NCBI GenBank assembly: GCA_024919175.1
Contig: CP103804.1
Coordinates: 2,108,001-2,172,000 of the forward strand
Length of the DNA stretch: 64,000 nucleotides
Direction of reading: 5' to 3'
Source of the DNA: Clostridioides difficile
Lineage (GTDB): Bacteria; Bacillota; Clostridia; Peptostreptococcales; Peptostreptococcaceae
Under the pieces are notes generated by a model, which was not told the DNA's origin, did no database searches, and saw nothing but the letters and a program-made list of their open reading frames with translations. Each line of letters begins with the position of its first letter. Positions within the stretch are counted from its first letter, which is position 1. Of the stretch, positions 9,049-17,165 are shown piece by piece. The translations under genes were made by a program, and so were the position numbers.

Positions 9049-10359
9049 ATGGCTTTAGGTGGAGGAACATTTGTAACACAAAATAAAGTGTTACCAGGTA
9101 CTTATATAAATTTTATTTCAGCTAAGAGAGCAACTAGTTCATTATCTGACAGAGGTATTGTGGCAATGCCAATTGAACTTGATTGGGGAATGGATGAAGA
9201 AGTTTTCAAAGTCACAAGTGATGATTTTGAGAAGTATTCAACAAAGTATTTTGGATATGATTATACACATGATAAATTAAAAGGACTTAGAGATTTATTT
9301 AAAAATATAAGATTAGGATATTTTTATAAACTAAATAAAGGTGTTAAAGCTAGTTGTACTATTGGCACAGCCAAATACAGTGGAATAAGAGGAAATAGCT
9401 TAAAAGTGGTTGTTAAAGTAAATATTGATGATAACACTAAGTTTGATGTTGTAACACTTTTGGATAATAAAAAAGTAGACGTACAAATAGCAAAAATCAT
9501 TACAGATTTAGAAGATAATGACTATGTCACTTGGAAGAAAGATGCAACACTAGAAGCTACAGCAGGTTTAACTTTTACCAATGGAACTAATGGTGAAGGA
9601 GTAACAGGAGCAGAGTATCAAGTATTTCTTGATAAAATAGAAAGCTATAGTTTTAATTCTTTAGGATGTCTAGCCACTACAACAGAAATAAAAAGCCTAT
9701 TTGTAGAATTTACTAAAAGAATGAGAGATAAGGTAGGGGCTAAGTTTCAAACTGTTTTATATAAAAAGAATGATGCAGATTATGAAGGTGTAGTATCTGT
9801 AGAAAACAAAGTAAAGGATACTGGATTATTAGAATCTAGTCTGATTTACTGGGCTACTGGAGCTATAGCAGGATGTGATATAAATAAATCTAATACTAAT
9901 AAAAAGTATGATGGTGAATTTGATGTTGATGTTAATTATACGCAAATACAGTTAGAAGAAGCTTTAAAAACTGGTAAATTTATATTCCATAAAGTTGGTG
10001 ATGAAGTTCATGTGCTAGAGGATGTAAATACTTTTGTAAGTTTTACAGATGATAAAAATGATGATTTTTCATCTAATCAAATAGTAAGGGTGCTTGATCA
10101 AATTGCTAACGACATAGCTATTTTATTTAATACAAAATATCTAGGTAGAGTGCCAAATGATAAGGCAGGAAGAATAAGCTTCTGGAATGATGTTGTAAAG
10201 CATCATAAAGAATTAGAAAATCTGAGAGCAATAGAGGATTTTAAAACTGATGATGTTAGTGTAGAGCTTGGAAATGATAAGAAAACTGTTGTAGTAAGTG
10301 ATGCTGTTAAAGTTATTAATGCAATGAGTAAGCTTTATATGACAGTTTCAGTAAGTTAG
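9049..10359 (+). CDS. Contractile tail sheath protein (XkdK-like)
   Basis: At 436 residues, this is the sheath subunit that contracts to drive the tail tube into the host wall. The opening MALGGGTFVTQNKVLPGTYINF and the C-terminal YLGRVPNDKAGRISFWNDVVKHHKEL region are characteristic of the XkdK family. Its presence, with the tube gene directly after it, identifies the phage as a myovirus. It starts behind AAAGGAG that also ends the preceding small gene. Expression is expected to be high and late. Confidence 0.94.
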   Translation: MALGGGTFVTQNKVLPGTYINFISAKRATSSLSDRGIVAMPIELDWGMDEEVFKVTSDDFEKYSTKYFGYDYTHDKLKGLRDLFKNIRLGYFYKLNKGVKASCTIGTAKYSGIRGNSLKVVVKVNIDDNTKFDVVTLLDNKKVDVQIAKIITDLEDNDYVTWKKDATLEATAGLTFTNGTNGEGVTGAEYQVFLDKIESYSFNSLGCLATTTEIKSLFVEFTKRMRDKVGAKFQTVLYKKNDADYEGVVSVENKVKDTGLLESSLIYWATGAIAGCDINKSNTNKKYDGEFDVDVNYTQIQLEEALKTGKFIFHKVGDEVHVLEDVNTFVSFTDDKNDDFSSNQIVRVLDQIANDIAILFNTKYLGRVPNDKAGRISFWNDVVKHHKELENLRAIEDFKTDDVSVELGNDKKTVVVSDAVKVINAMSKLYMTVSVS

Positions 10360-10375
10360 AGAGGAGAATGAAAAT

Positions 10376-10846
10376 ATGGCTCAAACAATAAATGCTAAAG
10401 ATACAGTTAGTGCAAAGAAAGCTGAATGTTTTGTAATTATAGAAGGTAAAAGATATAATTTCATGCAAGCTATAGATTTAGAAGCTAAAATGGAAAAAAA
10501 TAAAAGTGAGGTTCCAATATTAGGAAGAACAACAAAGGGAAATAAAACAACTGGTAGTACAAATACTGGAAGTGCAACATTTCATTATAATACTTCTATT
10601 TTTAGAGAGTTACTTTATAGATATAAAGAAACTGGTGAAGATATTTATTTTGACATACAAGTTACAAATGAAGATCCTACATCTGCTGTAGGAAGACAGA
10701 CCGTAGTACTTAAAGATTGTAATATGGACAGTGGAATAATTACTAAATTTGATGCTGATGGTGAATATTTAGATGAAGACATGGATTTCACTTTTGAGGA
10801 TTGGGAACTAGTAGAAAAATTTAATTTATTGGCAGGAATGGAGTAA
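10376..10846 (+). CDS. Tail tube protein (XkdM-like)
   Basis: This 156-residue protein is the inner tube subunit that polymerises on the baseplate and is wrapped by the sheath. It begins MAQTINAKDTVSAKKAECF and has the NSEVPILGRTTKGNK-like pattern (here KSEVPILGRTTKGNKTTG) and the EDMDFTFEDWELVEKF ending of the XkdM family. It lies 16 nt after the sheath gene with a GAGGAG ribosome site. Its stop codon overlaps a terminator hairpin. Confidence 0.92.
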   Translation: MAQTINAKDTVSAKKAECFVIIEGKRYNFMQAIDLEAKMEKNKSEVPILGRTTKGNKTTGSTNTGSATFHYNTSIFRELLYRYKETGEDIYFDIQVTNEDPTSAVGRQTVVLKDCNMDSGIITKFDADGEYLDEDMDFTFEDWELVEKFNLLAGME

Positions 10847-10881
10847 AATACACATTTATAAACTATAGATGTGTATTTTTT
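10845..10881 (+). terminator. Intrinsic terminator after the tail tube gene
   Basis: AAAATACACAT pairs perfectly with ATGTGTATTTT (10869-10879) across a 13-nt loop, followed by further T residues. The stem begins within the tube gene stop codon. It would make sheath and tube mRNA more abundant than the downstream tail genes, a common phage arrangement. Confidence 0.75.
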
Positions 10882-10917
10882 ATGAGAAAAATTAAAATAA
10901 AAGGAGATTAGAGTAAT

Positions 10918-11358
10918 ATGAGTAATTTAAGTGCTTTTTTAGCTCAAAATGCAATAAAGGTTGATAATGTAAAATATATAGCAAGTGATAGATTCGTAGA
11001 TGAGGATGGAAAACCAATAGAATGGGAACTTAAAGTTTTATCATCTGAGGAAGATGAAGCATTAAGAAGAAAGTGTACTAAAAGAGTAAAAGTGATTGGT
11101 AACAATGGTAAACCAACTGGACAATATACAAGTGAAATTGACTACAATAGCTATGTAGCTGAATTATGTGTAGCGTCTACTGTATTTCCAGATTTAAAGG
11201 ATGCTGATTTACAGAATAGTTATGGAGTAATGGGAGAGGCACCGTTATTAAAAACAATGTTAACAGCAGGAGAATATGTAAATTACACAGTAAAAGTTAA
11301 TGAAGTTAATGGATTTGATACATCTTTTGAAGATAAAGTAGAAGAAGCAAAAAACTAA
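10918..11358 (+). CDS. Tail assembly chaperone (XkdN-like), zero-frame product
   Basis: This 146-residue XkdN-type protein is the counterpart of lambda gpG: a chaperone that coats the tape measure during tail assembly. It begins MSNLSAFLAQNAIKVDNVKY, and SSEEDEALRRKCTKRVKVIG is near residue 40. The last sense codons are GCA AAA AAC, which contain the slippery heptamer A AAA AAC at 11349-11355. A 65-codon open frame follows in the -1 frame, so ribosomes should also make a longer fusion. AAGGAG precedes the ATG. Confidence 0.88.
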   Translation: MSNLSAFLAQNAIKVDNVKYIASDRFVDEDGKPIEWELKVLSSEEDEALRRKCTKRVKVIGNNGKPTGQYTSEIDYNSYVAELCVASTVFPDLKDADLQNSYGVMGEAPLLKTMLTAGEYVNYTVKVNEVNGFDTSFEDKVEEAKN

Positions 11359-11552
11359 TTCGAGGTGGCGACTTTGATGCTGGTATTACTCATTACTGTA
11401 TTCAAAAGCTAAAGTGGAAACCTAGCGAATATATGAATTTAGAAGTTAATGAGAGAGCATTAACAGCTGCCTCAATACTTGTGAAGATAGAAGATGAAGA
11501 AGAAGCTATGAAAGAGGCTGAAAGAGAGAAAAAAAGAGGTAGAAGAGGATAG
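11349..11552 (+). CDS. -1 frameshift extension of the tail chaperone (gpGT-like)
   Basis: After the heptamer A AAA AAC the -1 frame continues as LIRGGDFDAGITHYCIQ and ends with the basic tail EKKRGRRG at a TAG (11550-11552). The frame has no start codon near its beginning, so it must be reached by frameshifting. It would add about 65 residues to give a protein near 211 residues. This mirrors the gpG/gpGT pair that is widely conserved in long-tailed phages. The frame and heptamer are visible; frameshift efficiency and a downstream stimulator are not tested. Confidence 0.8.
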   Translation, partial: KKLIRGGDFDAGITHYCIQKLKWKPSEYMNLEVNERALTAASILVKIEDEEEAMKEAEREKKRGRRG

Positions 11553-11602
11553 AGAAATATAAAATAAATATAGAATAGGTAAATTATGTGAGAATTATAT
11601 GC

Positions 11603-11608
11603 TATAAT
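11603..11608 (+). promoter_or_regulatory. Extended -10 promoter of the type I toxin mRNA
   Basis: TGC followed by TATAAT forms an extended -10 element; there is no good -35. A transcript starting near 11615 would have a leader of about 85 nt before the toxin ATG. Confidence 0.6.
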
Positions 11609-11669
11609 ATTTTAGCAAGAAGATGTAACCTACAATTTATAGAGTGGAGTTCATGTATCAAAAAATTAT

Positions 11670-11692
11670 CCTCCCAACGTTAAGAAGGGAGG
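11670..11692 (+). promoter_or_regulatory. Hairpin sequestering the toxin ribosome site
   Basis: CCTCCC (11670-11675) is the exact reverse complement of GGGAGG (11687-11692), which is the toxin Shine-Dalgarno sequence. The 11-nt loop lies between them. The folded leader would hide the ribosome site, a second layer of toxin silencing besides the antisense RNA. Confidence 0.6.
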
Positions 11693-11700
11693 TAAGATAT

Positions 11701-11853
11701 ATGGATAATTTTTTACTTAATGTATTAGCTAGTCTAATAGCTAGTTTGATTGAATACATATTTTGTATTTGTATCCAAAAAGTAAAAAGCCACTCCGGCA
11801 AGAGTGACTTTAGTTTTGAACTAAAGATTAAGTTCAAAAGAAATAAACAATAA
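11701..11853 (+). CDS. Type I toxin, small membrane peptide of C. difficile prophage type
   Basis: This 50-residue peptide begins MDNFLLNVLASLIASLIEYI and has a single membrane segment (about residues 4-26) and a basic C-terminus (SFELKIKFKRNKQ). This layout and the MDNFLLNVLA start match the type I toxins reported in C. difficile prophages (pairs such as CD0956.2/RCd10 and CD2517.1/RCd8, from memory). Such toxins damage the membrane and stop growth when unpaired. The start is fixed by AAGGGAGG at 11685-11692; the longer open frame from 11644 lacks a ribosome site. An antisense RNA covers its 3' part. It lies between tail chaperone and tape measure genes, unrelated to tail assembly. Confidence 0.88.
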   Translation: MDNFLLNVLASLIASLIEYIFCICIQKVKSHSGKSDFSFELKIKFKRNKQ

Positions 11854-11897
11854 TTTTTAGAACTTCACTCTATGGGTAATAGATTGTAGTTCTTCTT
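11777..11897 (-). ncRNA. Antisense antitoxin RNA of the type I system
   Basis: On the minus strand an extended -10 (TGG-TATAAT, plus-strand 11904-11909) would start a transcript near 11897. It would end at an 8-bp hairpin (11788-11795 with 11802-11809) followed on that strand by TTTTT-AC-TTTTT. The RNA is about 120 nt and overlaps the 3' part of the toxin mRNA, as in the RCd antitoxins. Ends are predicted from sequence only. Confidence 0.78.
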
Positions 11898-11900
11898 GAT
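11862..11900 (+). terminator. Probable toxin mRNA 3' end
   Basis: AGAACT pairs with AGTTCT around an imperfect inner stem (CTAT/ATAG) and runs into a T-rich stretch. The hairpin lies within the antitoxin 5' region, so the two RNAs would overlap tail to tail. Confidence 0.4.
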
Positions 11901-11903
11901 TTT

Positions 11904-11909
11904 ATTATA
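11904..11909 (-). promoter_or_regulatory. Extended -10 promoter of the antitoxin RNA
   Basis: Read on the minus strand this is TATAAT preceded by TGG, an extended -10 element. It looks stronger than the toxin promoter in the flanking bases, which fits the need for antitoxin excess. Confidence 0.65.
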
Positions 11910-11920
11910 CCATAAAATAG

Positions 11921-12067
11921 ATGAAATATGTAAATAAAACATATAGATAAGATACTTTAATTATAGAGTGGTATATTTGTCAAGAGAAAAAAGAAGCTTT
12001 ATTGTATTTACAGAAATTAAAAAGATTTGATACTAAGAAAAAAAGAATTATTAAACTTACAGTATAA
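11921..12067 (+). pseudogene. Possible remnant of a small phage gene
   Basis: A frame beginning ATG at 11921 meets a TAA after nine codons and then stays open for another 38 codons to a TAA at 12065-12067. The second part encodes a plausible charged stretch (KKEALLYLQKLKRFDTKKK). It lies where a small hypothetical gene could sit before the tape measure. No ribosome site supports it, so it may be chance. Confidence 0.25.
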
Positions 12068-12068
12068 A

Positions 12069-12100
12069 AAGTGCTTACTAAATTAGTGAGTACTTTTTTA
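12069..12100 (+). terminator. Intrinsic terminator before the tape measure gene
   Basis: AAGTGCTTACTA (12069-12080) pairs over 12 bp with TAGTGAGTACTT (12084-12095), using two G-U pairs and a 3-nt loop, then TTTTTT. It resembles the hairpin at 5474-5507 in sequence. Confidence 0.75.
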
Positions 12101-12129
12101 TTTAAAATAATAAGGGAGGAGGTTGAAAA

Positions 12130-14499
12130 ATGGCAACAATACAGACGTCAATTCGAATCTTCGATGGCATGACTCCCGCATTTCGACATATGACTAATAC
12201 TATGAACATAGTTATTAGTTCATTTGAACAGTTACAAAGAACTTCATCAAATGCAGTAGATTCTAGTAGTATAAGAAGAGCTAGAGAAGAGTTGGCAAGG
12301 GCTGAGGCTGGATTTGATAGATTAGAACAACAGATAAGAGAAGCTGATGAACAGCAAAGAAGATTTAATGACGACATTGGAAAAAGTTCAACTGGAACCA
12401 ATAAGTTAGTAGGAAAAGTTAAAAGCCTTATTGGAAGTTTTGTGAATTTGCAAAATATTGGTGCATTGATTAATTTAAGTGATCAGATGAGTAGTACTAA
12501 TGCGAGACTTAGTATGATAAATGATGGTCAACAATCAGATAGTGGACTTAATAAAATGATATTTCAATCAGCTGAAAGGTCAAGAGCATCTTATTTAGAT
12601 ACTGCAAATATAGTTTCACGTGTGGGAATGAATGCTGGCAATGCTTTTGCTAATACCAAAGAAATAGTTGGATTTGCTGAACAGCTTAATAAAAAGTTTG
12701 TAATTGCAGGAGCAAGTACTGAAGAAATGAATTCAGCACTTTTGCAGTTGACTCAAGGATTGGGTTCAGGAGTATTAAGAGGTGAAGAATTAAATGCTGT
12801 GTTTGATTCAGCACCCAATATAATTCAGTCAATTGCGGATTACTTAGATGTTGATATAGGAAAAATAAAGGGCATGGCATCAGAAGGAATGATTACAGCT
12901 GATGTTGTAAAAAATGCTTTACTTTCAGCAGCAGAACAGACTAATGCAGAATTTGAGAAGATGCCATATACATTTGGGCAAATTTGGACATCGATTAAAA
13001 ATAATGCAATAATGATATTTGGTGTTATACAGAAAAAAATAGAACAATCTATGTCTAGTAAGGGATTTAGAACATTTATAGATAATTTTATAGATGCATT
13101 ATATGTTTTAGGAGCAGTTGCATTTAGTATTTTTAATGGAATTATAAATATATTAGGAAGTCCATTTTTTCAAACATTTGCAAATGCGATTATTGTAGGT
13201 GTTAGTTTAATAGCGCAGGCACTAGGTTGGATAATAACACAGGCTTTGAATGTTGTTAATATCTTTGCACAAAATTGGAGTATTATTGCACCTATAATTT
13301 ATGGTGTTGTTGCAGCTTTGGGAGCATATAAGATAGCAACTATAGCATTCTCAGTAGCAAATTCAATAGCTTTATTATCTGAGAAATGGTTTAATTTCCA
13401 ATTAGCTCAAACAGCTATTATGTATGATTTAGCTACTGGTTCGACATGGAGACAAGTAGCAGCTCAATATGGTCTAAATACAGCATTATATGCATGTCCA
13501 ATAACATGGGTAATATTAGGTATTATAGCATTTGTAGTAGTAGTTTTTGTTGCAGTAGCAGCGGTAAACAAATTCGCAGGCACATCTTTGACTGTAGTAG
13601 GTGCAATTGTAGGTGCAGTATTTGCAGCAGTAGCAGCAATACAAAACGTAATGATTTGGCTACTGAATGGATGTATAACTATAAATGAAGGAATTGCAAA
13701 TGGATGGAATCAATGTGTATATCTTATGAAACAAGCTATTGCAAAGGGTGTAATCTTTATAATCGAGAAAATGGCATCTCTAAATGATTCTGTAAATTCA
13801 GCAGGGAATGCACTTGGGAAAGCTTTTGTTGACGGAGCTAATATAGCAATACGAGGTGTAAACAAACTAGTTGATTTATTAAATAAAATACCTGGAGTGA
13901 ATATTGGAAAAGTTACAGAAGCGACATTTACACCTGTTAAAGCGGATAATAGTACAATTAAAAAACAAATTTCAGACTTAAACAAATGGGTAGGAGATGC
14001 ACCAGAAAAAGTTAAATTGGAGCGAATGGGATATAAAGATATTGGGGCAGCGTTCCAAAAGGGAAATGCTTTAGGTGAAAAGTGGCAAAAATCTATAACT
14101 GATAAATTTAAAGATACTTTTGATATTAATAAGATGATAGAAGATGCAAAGAAAAAACTTGGACTTGATGACCTTTGGGATGATAAATATGGATTAGGAG
14201 ATGGATTTGGTTCTGGTGGACTTAATTCTCCACTAAATGAGGCTGCAAAAGGAGCAAAAGATACTGCAGGTAACACCGCTAAAATGGCTAAAACGATGGA
14301 CAAAAGTCAAGAAGATTTAAAATACCTAAGAGACATAGCTGAGCAAGAGGTAATTAACAGATTTACAGGAGTCAATATAAAAATTGATATGAATAATACA
14401 AATAATATAAGTAAGGATACTGACTTAGATGGAATAGTTAATGTTCTGACTGAAAAATTAAATGATGCAATGGTTGTATCAGCAGAAGGTGTAGTTTAG
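12130..14499 (+). CDS. Tail tape measure protein
   Basis: The 789-residue tape measure sets tail length and probably leaves the tube at infection. The first 100 residues are an amphipathic coiled coil (RREELARAEAGFDRLEQQI-like). They are followed by the conserved tape-measure N-terminal domain (about 120-280) with GASTEEMNSALLQLTQGLGSG and LRGEELNAVFDSAP. Residues 320-510 hold several hydrophobic segments. The C-terminal third is hydrophilic. GGGAGGAGG precedes the ATG. By the usual length-to-residue rule, it predicts a tail near 120 nm. Confidence 0.93.
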   Translation: MATIQTSIRIFDGMTPAFRHMTNTMNIVISSFEQLQRTSSNAVDSSSIRRAREELARAEAGFDRLEQQIREADEQQRRFNDDIGKSSTGTNKLVGKVKSLIGSFVNLQNIGALINLSDQMSSTNARLSMINDGQQSDSGLNKMIFQSAERSRASYLDTANIVSRVGMNAGNAFANTKEIVGFAEQLNKKFVIAGASTEEMNSALLQLTQGLGSGVLRGEELNAVFDSAPNIIQSIADYLDVDIGKIKGMASEGMITADVVKNALLSAAEQTNAEFEKMPYTFGQIWTSIKNNAIMIFGVIQKKIEQSMSSKGFRTFIDNFIDALYVLGAVAFSIFNGIINILGSPFFQTFANAIIVGVSLIAQALGWIITQALNVVNIFAQNWSIIAPIIYGVVAALGAYKIATIAFSVANSIALLSEKWFNFQLAQTAIMYDLATGSTWRQVAAQYGLNTALYACPITWVILGIIAFVVVVFVAVAAVNKFAGTSLTVVGAIVGAVFAAVAAIQNVMIWLLNGCITINEGIANGWNQCVYLMKQAIAKGVIFIIEKMASLNDSVNSAGNALGKAFVDGANIAIRGVNKLVDLLNKIPGVNIGKVTEATFTPVKADNSTIKKQISDLNKWVGDAPEKVKLERMGYKDIGAAFQKGNALGEKWQKSITDKFKDTFDINKMIEDAKKKLGLDDLWDDKYGLGDGFGSGGLNSPLNEAAKGAKDTAGNTAKMAKTMDKSQEDLKYLRDIAEQEVINRFTGVNIKIDMNNTNNISKDTDLDGIVNVLTEKLNDAMVVSAEGVV

Positions 14500-14514
14500 G
14501 AAGGAGTGATATAA

Positions 14515-15204
14515 ATGGCTTATGATTTTTATTTAGATGGAGTACAGTTACCAATCACACCTGGTAAACTTGAGGTGAAGGTAACGAATAAAAATAAAAC
14601 TGTAGATTTAATAAATGCTGGTGAAGTAAATATATTAAAAACTTCTGGTTTATCAGAATTTTCATTTGAGGCAGAATTTACACATAATAAATTGCCATTT
14701 TATCGTGGTACTTTTAAGGATGTCCAATTCTTTTTAAGTAAGCTAGAGTTATTAAAAACTGATTGTAAGCCATTCCAATTCATAATTTCAAGAGAATTAT
14801 GTGGGAAAGTATTATTTAATACAAATAGAAAAGTTTCTTTAGAAGAATATAATATTGTTGAAGATGCAGAAAATGGTTCAGATGTGAAAGTTGCTATTAA
14901 GTTAAAGCAATATAAAGATTACTCAACTAAAAAGTTAGTTCCTGCTACACCTAAAAATGAGACTGGTAGGCCTAATGTAAAAATAGAACCTAAGAGAGTA
15001 GATTCAATCAATGCACCAAATTCTAAGACATATACAGTAAAAGCAGGGGATAGTCTTTGGTCAATTTGTCAAAAGCAGCTTGGTAATGGTTCATTATATA
15101 AGAAAGTATATGAACTAAATAAATCAATGATGGATAAGGCAAATAAAGGTAAAAATTTAAGTAAATATACTATCTACAAAGGGCAGGTGTTAAAACTTGG
15201 CTGA
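14515..15204 (+). CDS. LysM-domain tail/baseplate protein (XkdP-like)
   Basis: The 229-residue protein has an N-terminal XkdP/YqbP domain beginning MAYDFYLDGVQLPITPGKLEVK. Its C-terminal LysM module (about 172-228) has YTVKAGDSLWSICQKQLGNG and YTIYKGQVLKLG. The domain binds peptidoglycan and would anchor the tail tip or hub to the wall while the tube penetrates. It starts behind AAGGAGTG and overlaps the next gene by 8 nt. Confidence 0.92.
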   Translation: MAYDFYLDGVQLPITPGKLEVKVTNKNKTVDLINAGEVNILKTSGLSEFSFEAEFTHNKLPFYRGTFKDVQFFLSKLELLKTDCKPFQFIISRELCGKVLFNTNRKVSLEEYNIVEDAENGSDVKVAIKLKQYKDYSTKKLVPATPKNETGRPNVKIEPKRVDSINAPNSKTYTVKAGDSLWSICQKQLGNGSLYKKVYELNKSMMDKANKGKNLSKYTIYKGQVLKLG

Positions 15205-17152
15205 TGACTTAGTTCTGGCAAATGATAGAGATATAAGGCTAGTTATTGCACATTGGGAGGATTTTTATGAGCCTGTAGTTTTAGATGGAATTACATGGGA
15301 AATAGAAAGAAGAGGGGTACCTTCTAAACTAGAATTTACAATAGTAATGGATGACATTTTGCAGTTTTGTGAAGGCAATTCAGTAAGATTATATTATAAG
15401 GGAATAGGTATATTTTATGGATATATATTTCAGAAGAAAAGAGATAAAGAAAATCACATTAAAATTGTTGCATATGACCAATTGAGATATTTTAAAAATA
15501 AAGATACCTATGTTTTTAAAAATCATACAGCAAGTGAAATAATAAAAATGTTGTCTGATGATTTTAAACTAAAATACAAAGCTATAGAGGACACTAAATA
15601 TAAAATATCTAGGATAGAAGAAAATAAAACACTCTTTGATATGGTTTTAACTGCCCTTGATGACACTCTAAAAGAAAAAAAAGAAATGTATGTACTATAT
15701 GATGATTTTGGTAGGCTAGTATTAAAAAATGTTGCATCAATGAAAATTGATATAATTATGAATAATGATATTATAGAGGATTTTGATTATAATTCTTCGA
15801 TTGATAGTGATACCTATACTCAAGTAAAATTGTTAAAAGAAGATGAAAATACAAGTCAAAGAATTTCTACTACAGTAAAAGATTCAATACATATAAGAAG
15901 TTGGGGAGTGTTACAATTCTTTGATACAGTAGATAGTAATATGACAAAAGCAGAAATGGATAAAAAAGCAGAAATGCTCTTAAAATTATACAATAAGAAA
16001 ACTAAATCACTAAGTTTAAAAAATGTACTTGGAGATACTAGAGTAAGAGCAGGTTGTTTAGTACCTGTTTTTTTAGATTTAGGAGATATTGAGTTACAAA
16101 ATTATATGTTAGTTGAGAAAGTAAAACATACCTTTGAAAATAATAGTCATTTCATGGATTTAACACTTGTTGATGGAGACGAATTTGCTTCCTATTCTTC
16201 ATCTTCATATAGCAGCGGAGATAGTAATAATAAAGATGAAAAGAAAAATGGATCTACACAAAGTACTATAAGTAAAGAAGATACTGAGATGGCTAATAAA
16301 ATTAATAAACTACTTAAAGGTAAATTATCAAATACAGGAAATATATTTGTTAAATATTCAAATGCTTATAAAGTTAATCCAGCACTTATGGCTGCTATAT
16401 CTATGCACGAATCAGCTAGAGGAACTTCAAATATTGCAAATACTAAAAATAATTTCTTTGGAATGAGAGTAGATGGAAAGTATTTAAATTTTTCTAGTGT
16501 GGATGAAGGAATAAAAAGAGGTATAAGTAATTTATCAAGAAACTATATCCATATAGGAAGAAAAACTTTAGAAAGCATTAGAAATAAATACTCTTCAAGT
16601 TCAGACAAAGAATGGGCAAAATGTGTAGGTGCATTTTATAAACAAATAACAGGTAATAGTTATGATAATTCAAGTGGTGCAGGGGTTGGAAGCAATGAAG
16701 AAGCAGAAAATAATTTAAAAGATGCAACTTATCAGGTTCAAAATAATAGTAATGCTAATACATCAACAAATAATAGTTCTAAAGCAGATAAATTAATTAG
16801 TATAGCAAAGAGTAAACAAGGATGCAAATATGTGTATGGAGCAGAAGGCCCTAACACATTTGATTGTAGCGGACTCACTCAATGGTGTTATAAACAAATA
16901 GGTATAAATCTTCCTAGGACTGCTTCTTCGCAAAGTAAAGCAGGTAAGTCTGTAGATTTAAAAGATAGAAGTAAATGGAAAGCAGGAGATTTATTGTGTA
17001 GAATTGGTGGAGGAAGTAATAACCATGTTGTAATGTATATTGGGAACAATCAAATAATTCATTCCCCTAGAACTGGTGAAGTGGTAAAAATACAGTCAGT
17101 TGATTCTTATTATAAAGGTAAAGCATATACACATGTAAGAAGATTTATATAA
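15197..17152 (+). CDS. XkdQ-like hub protein fused to glucosaminidase and NlpC/P60 hydrolase domains
   Basis: Residues 1-330 are the XkdQ/YqbQ (gpD-like) hub domain. Residues 365-465 resemble a Glucosaminidase/lysozyme fold (NPALMAAISMHESARGTSNIA, with the likely catalytic Glu in MHES). Residues 530-651 are an NlpC/P60 endopeptidase with FDCSGL (Cys near 556) and NHVVMYIG (His near 608). Ser/Asn-rich linkers separate the modules. The protein would cut both glycan and peptide bonds of peptidoglycan locally during injection. It starts at TTG 15197 behind AGGTG. At 651 residues it is about twice the size of B. subtilis XkdQ, because of the fusions. Confidence 0.92.
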   Translation: MADDLVLANDRDIRLVIAHWEDFYEPVVLDGITWEIERRGVPSKLEFTIVMDDILQFCEGNSVRLYYKGIGIFYGYIFQKKRDKENHIKIVAYDQLRYFKNKDTYVFKNHTASEIIKMLSDDFKLKYKAIEDTKYKISRIEENKTLFDMVLTALDDTLKEKKEMYVLYDDFGRLVLKNVASMKIDIIMNNDIIEDFDYNSSIDSDTYTQVKLLKEDENTSQRISTTVKDSIHIRSWGVLQFFDTVDSNMTKAEMDKKAEMLLKLYNKKTKSLSLKNVLGDTRVRAGCLVPVFLDLGDIELQNYMLVEKVKHTFENNSHFMDLTLVDGDEFASYSSSSYSSGDSNNKDEKKNGSTQSTISKEDTEMANKINKLLKGKLSNTGNIFVKYSNAYKVNPALMAAISMHESARGTSNIANTKNNFFGMRVDGKYLNFSSVDEGIKRGISNLSRNYIHIGRKTLESIRNKYSSSSDKEWAKCVGAFYKQITGNSYDNSSGAGVGSNEEAENNLKDATYQVQNNSNANTSTNNSSKADKLISIAKSKQGCKYVYGAEGPNTFDCSGLTQWCYKQIGINLPRTASSQSKAGKSVDLKDRSKWKAGDLLCRIGGGSNNHVVMYIGNNQIIHSPRTGEVVKIQSVDSYYKGKAYTHVRRFI

Positions 17153-17165
17153 GTGAGGTGATAAA

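Noticed and set aside
11644..11700. Longer start of the toxin frame
   Set aside because: No ribosome site precedes it; AAGGGAGG before ATG 11701 and the typical MDNFLLN start fix the real N-terminus.
13446..13688. Open frame in the plus strand inside the tape measure gene
   Set aside because: It is Ser/Cys-rich, low-complexity and fully inside the tape measure gene in another frame with no ribosome site.
13710..14303. Long minus-strand open frame opposite the tape measure gene
   Set aside because: A shadow of the tape measure codons; hydrophobic and Pro/Ser-rich with no supporting ribosome site or family.
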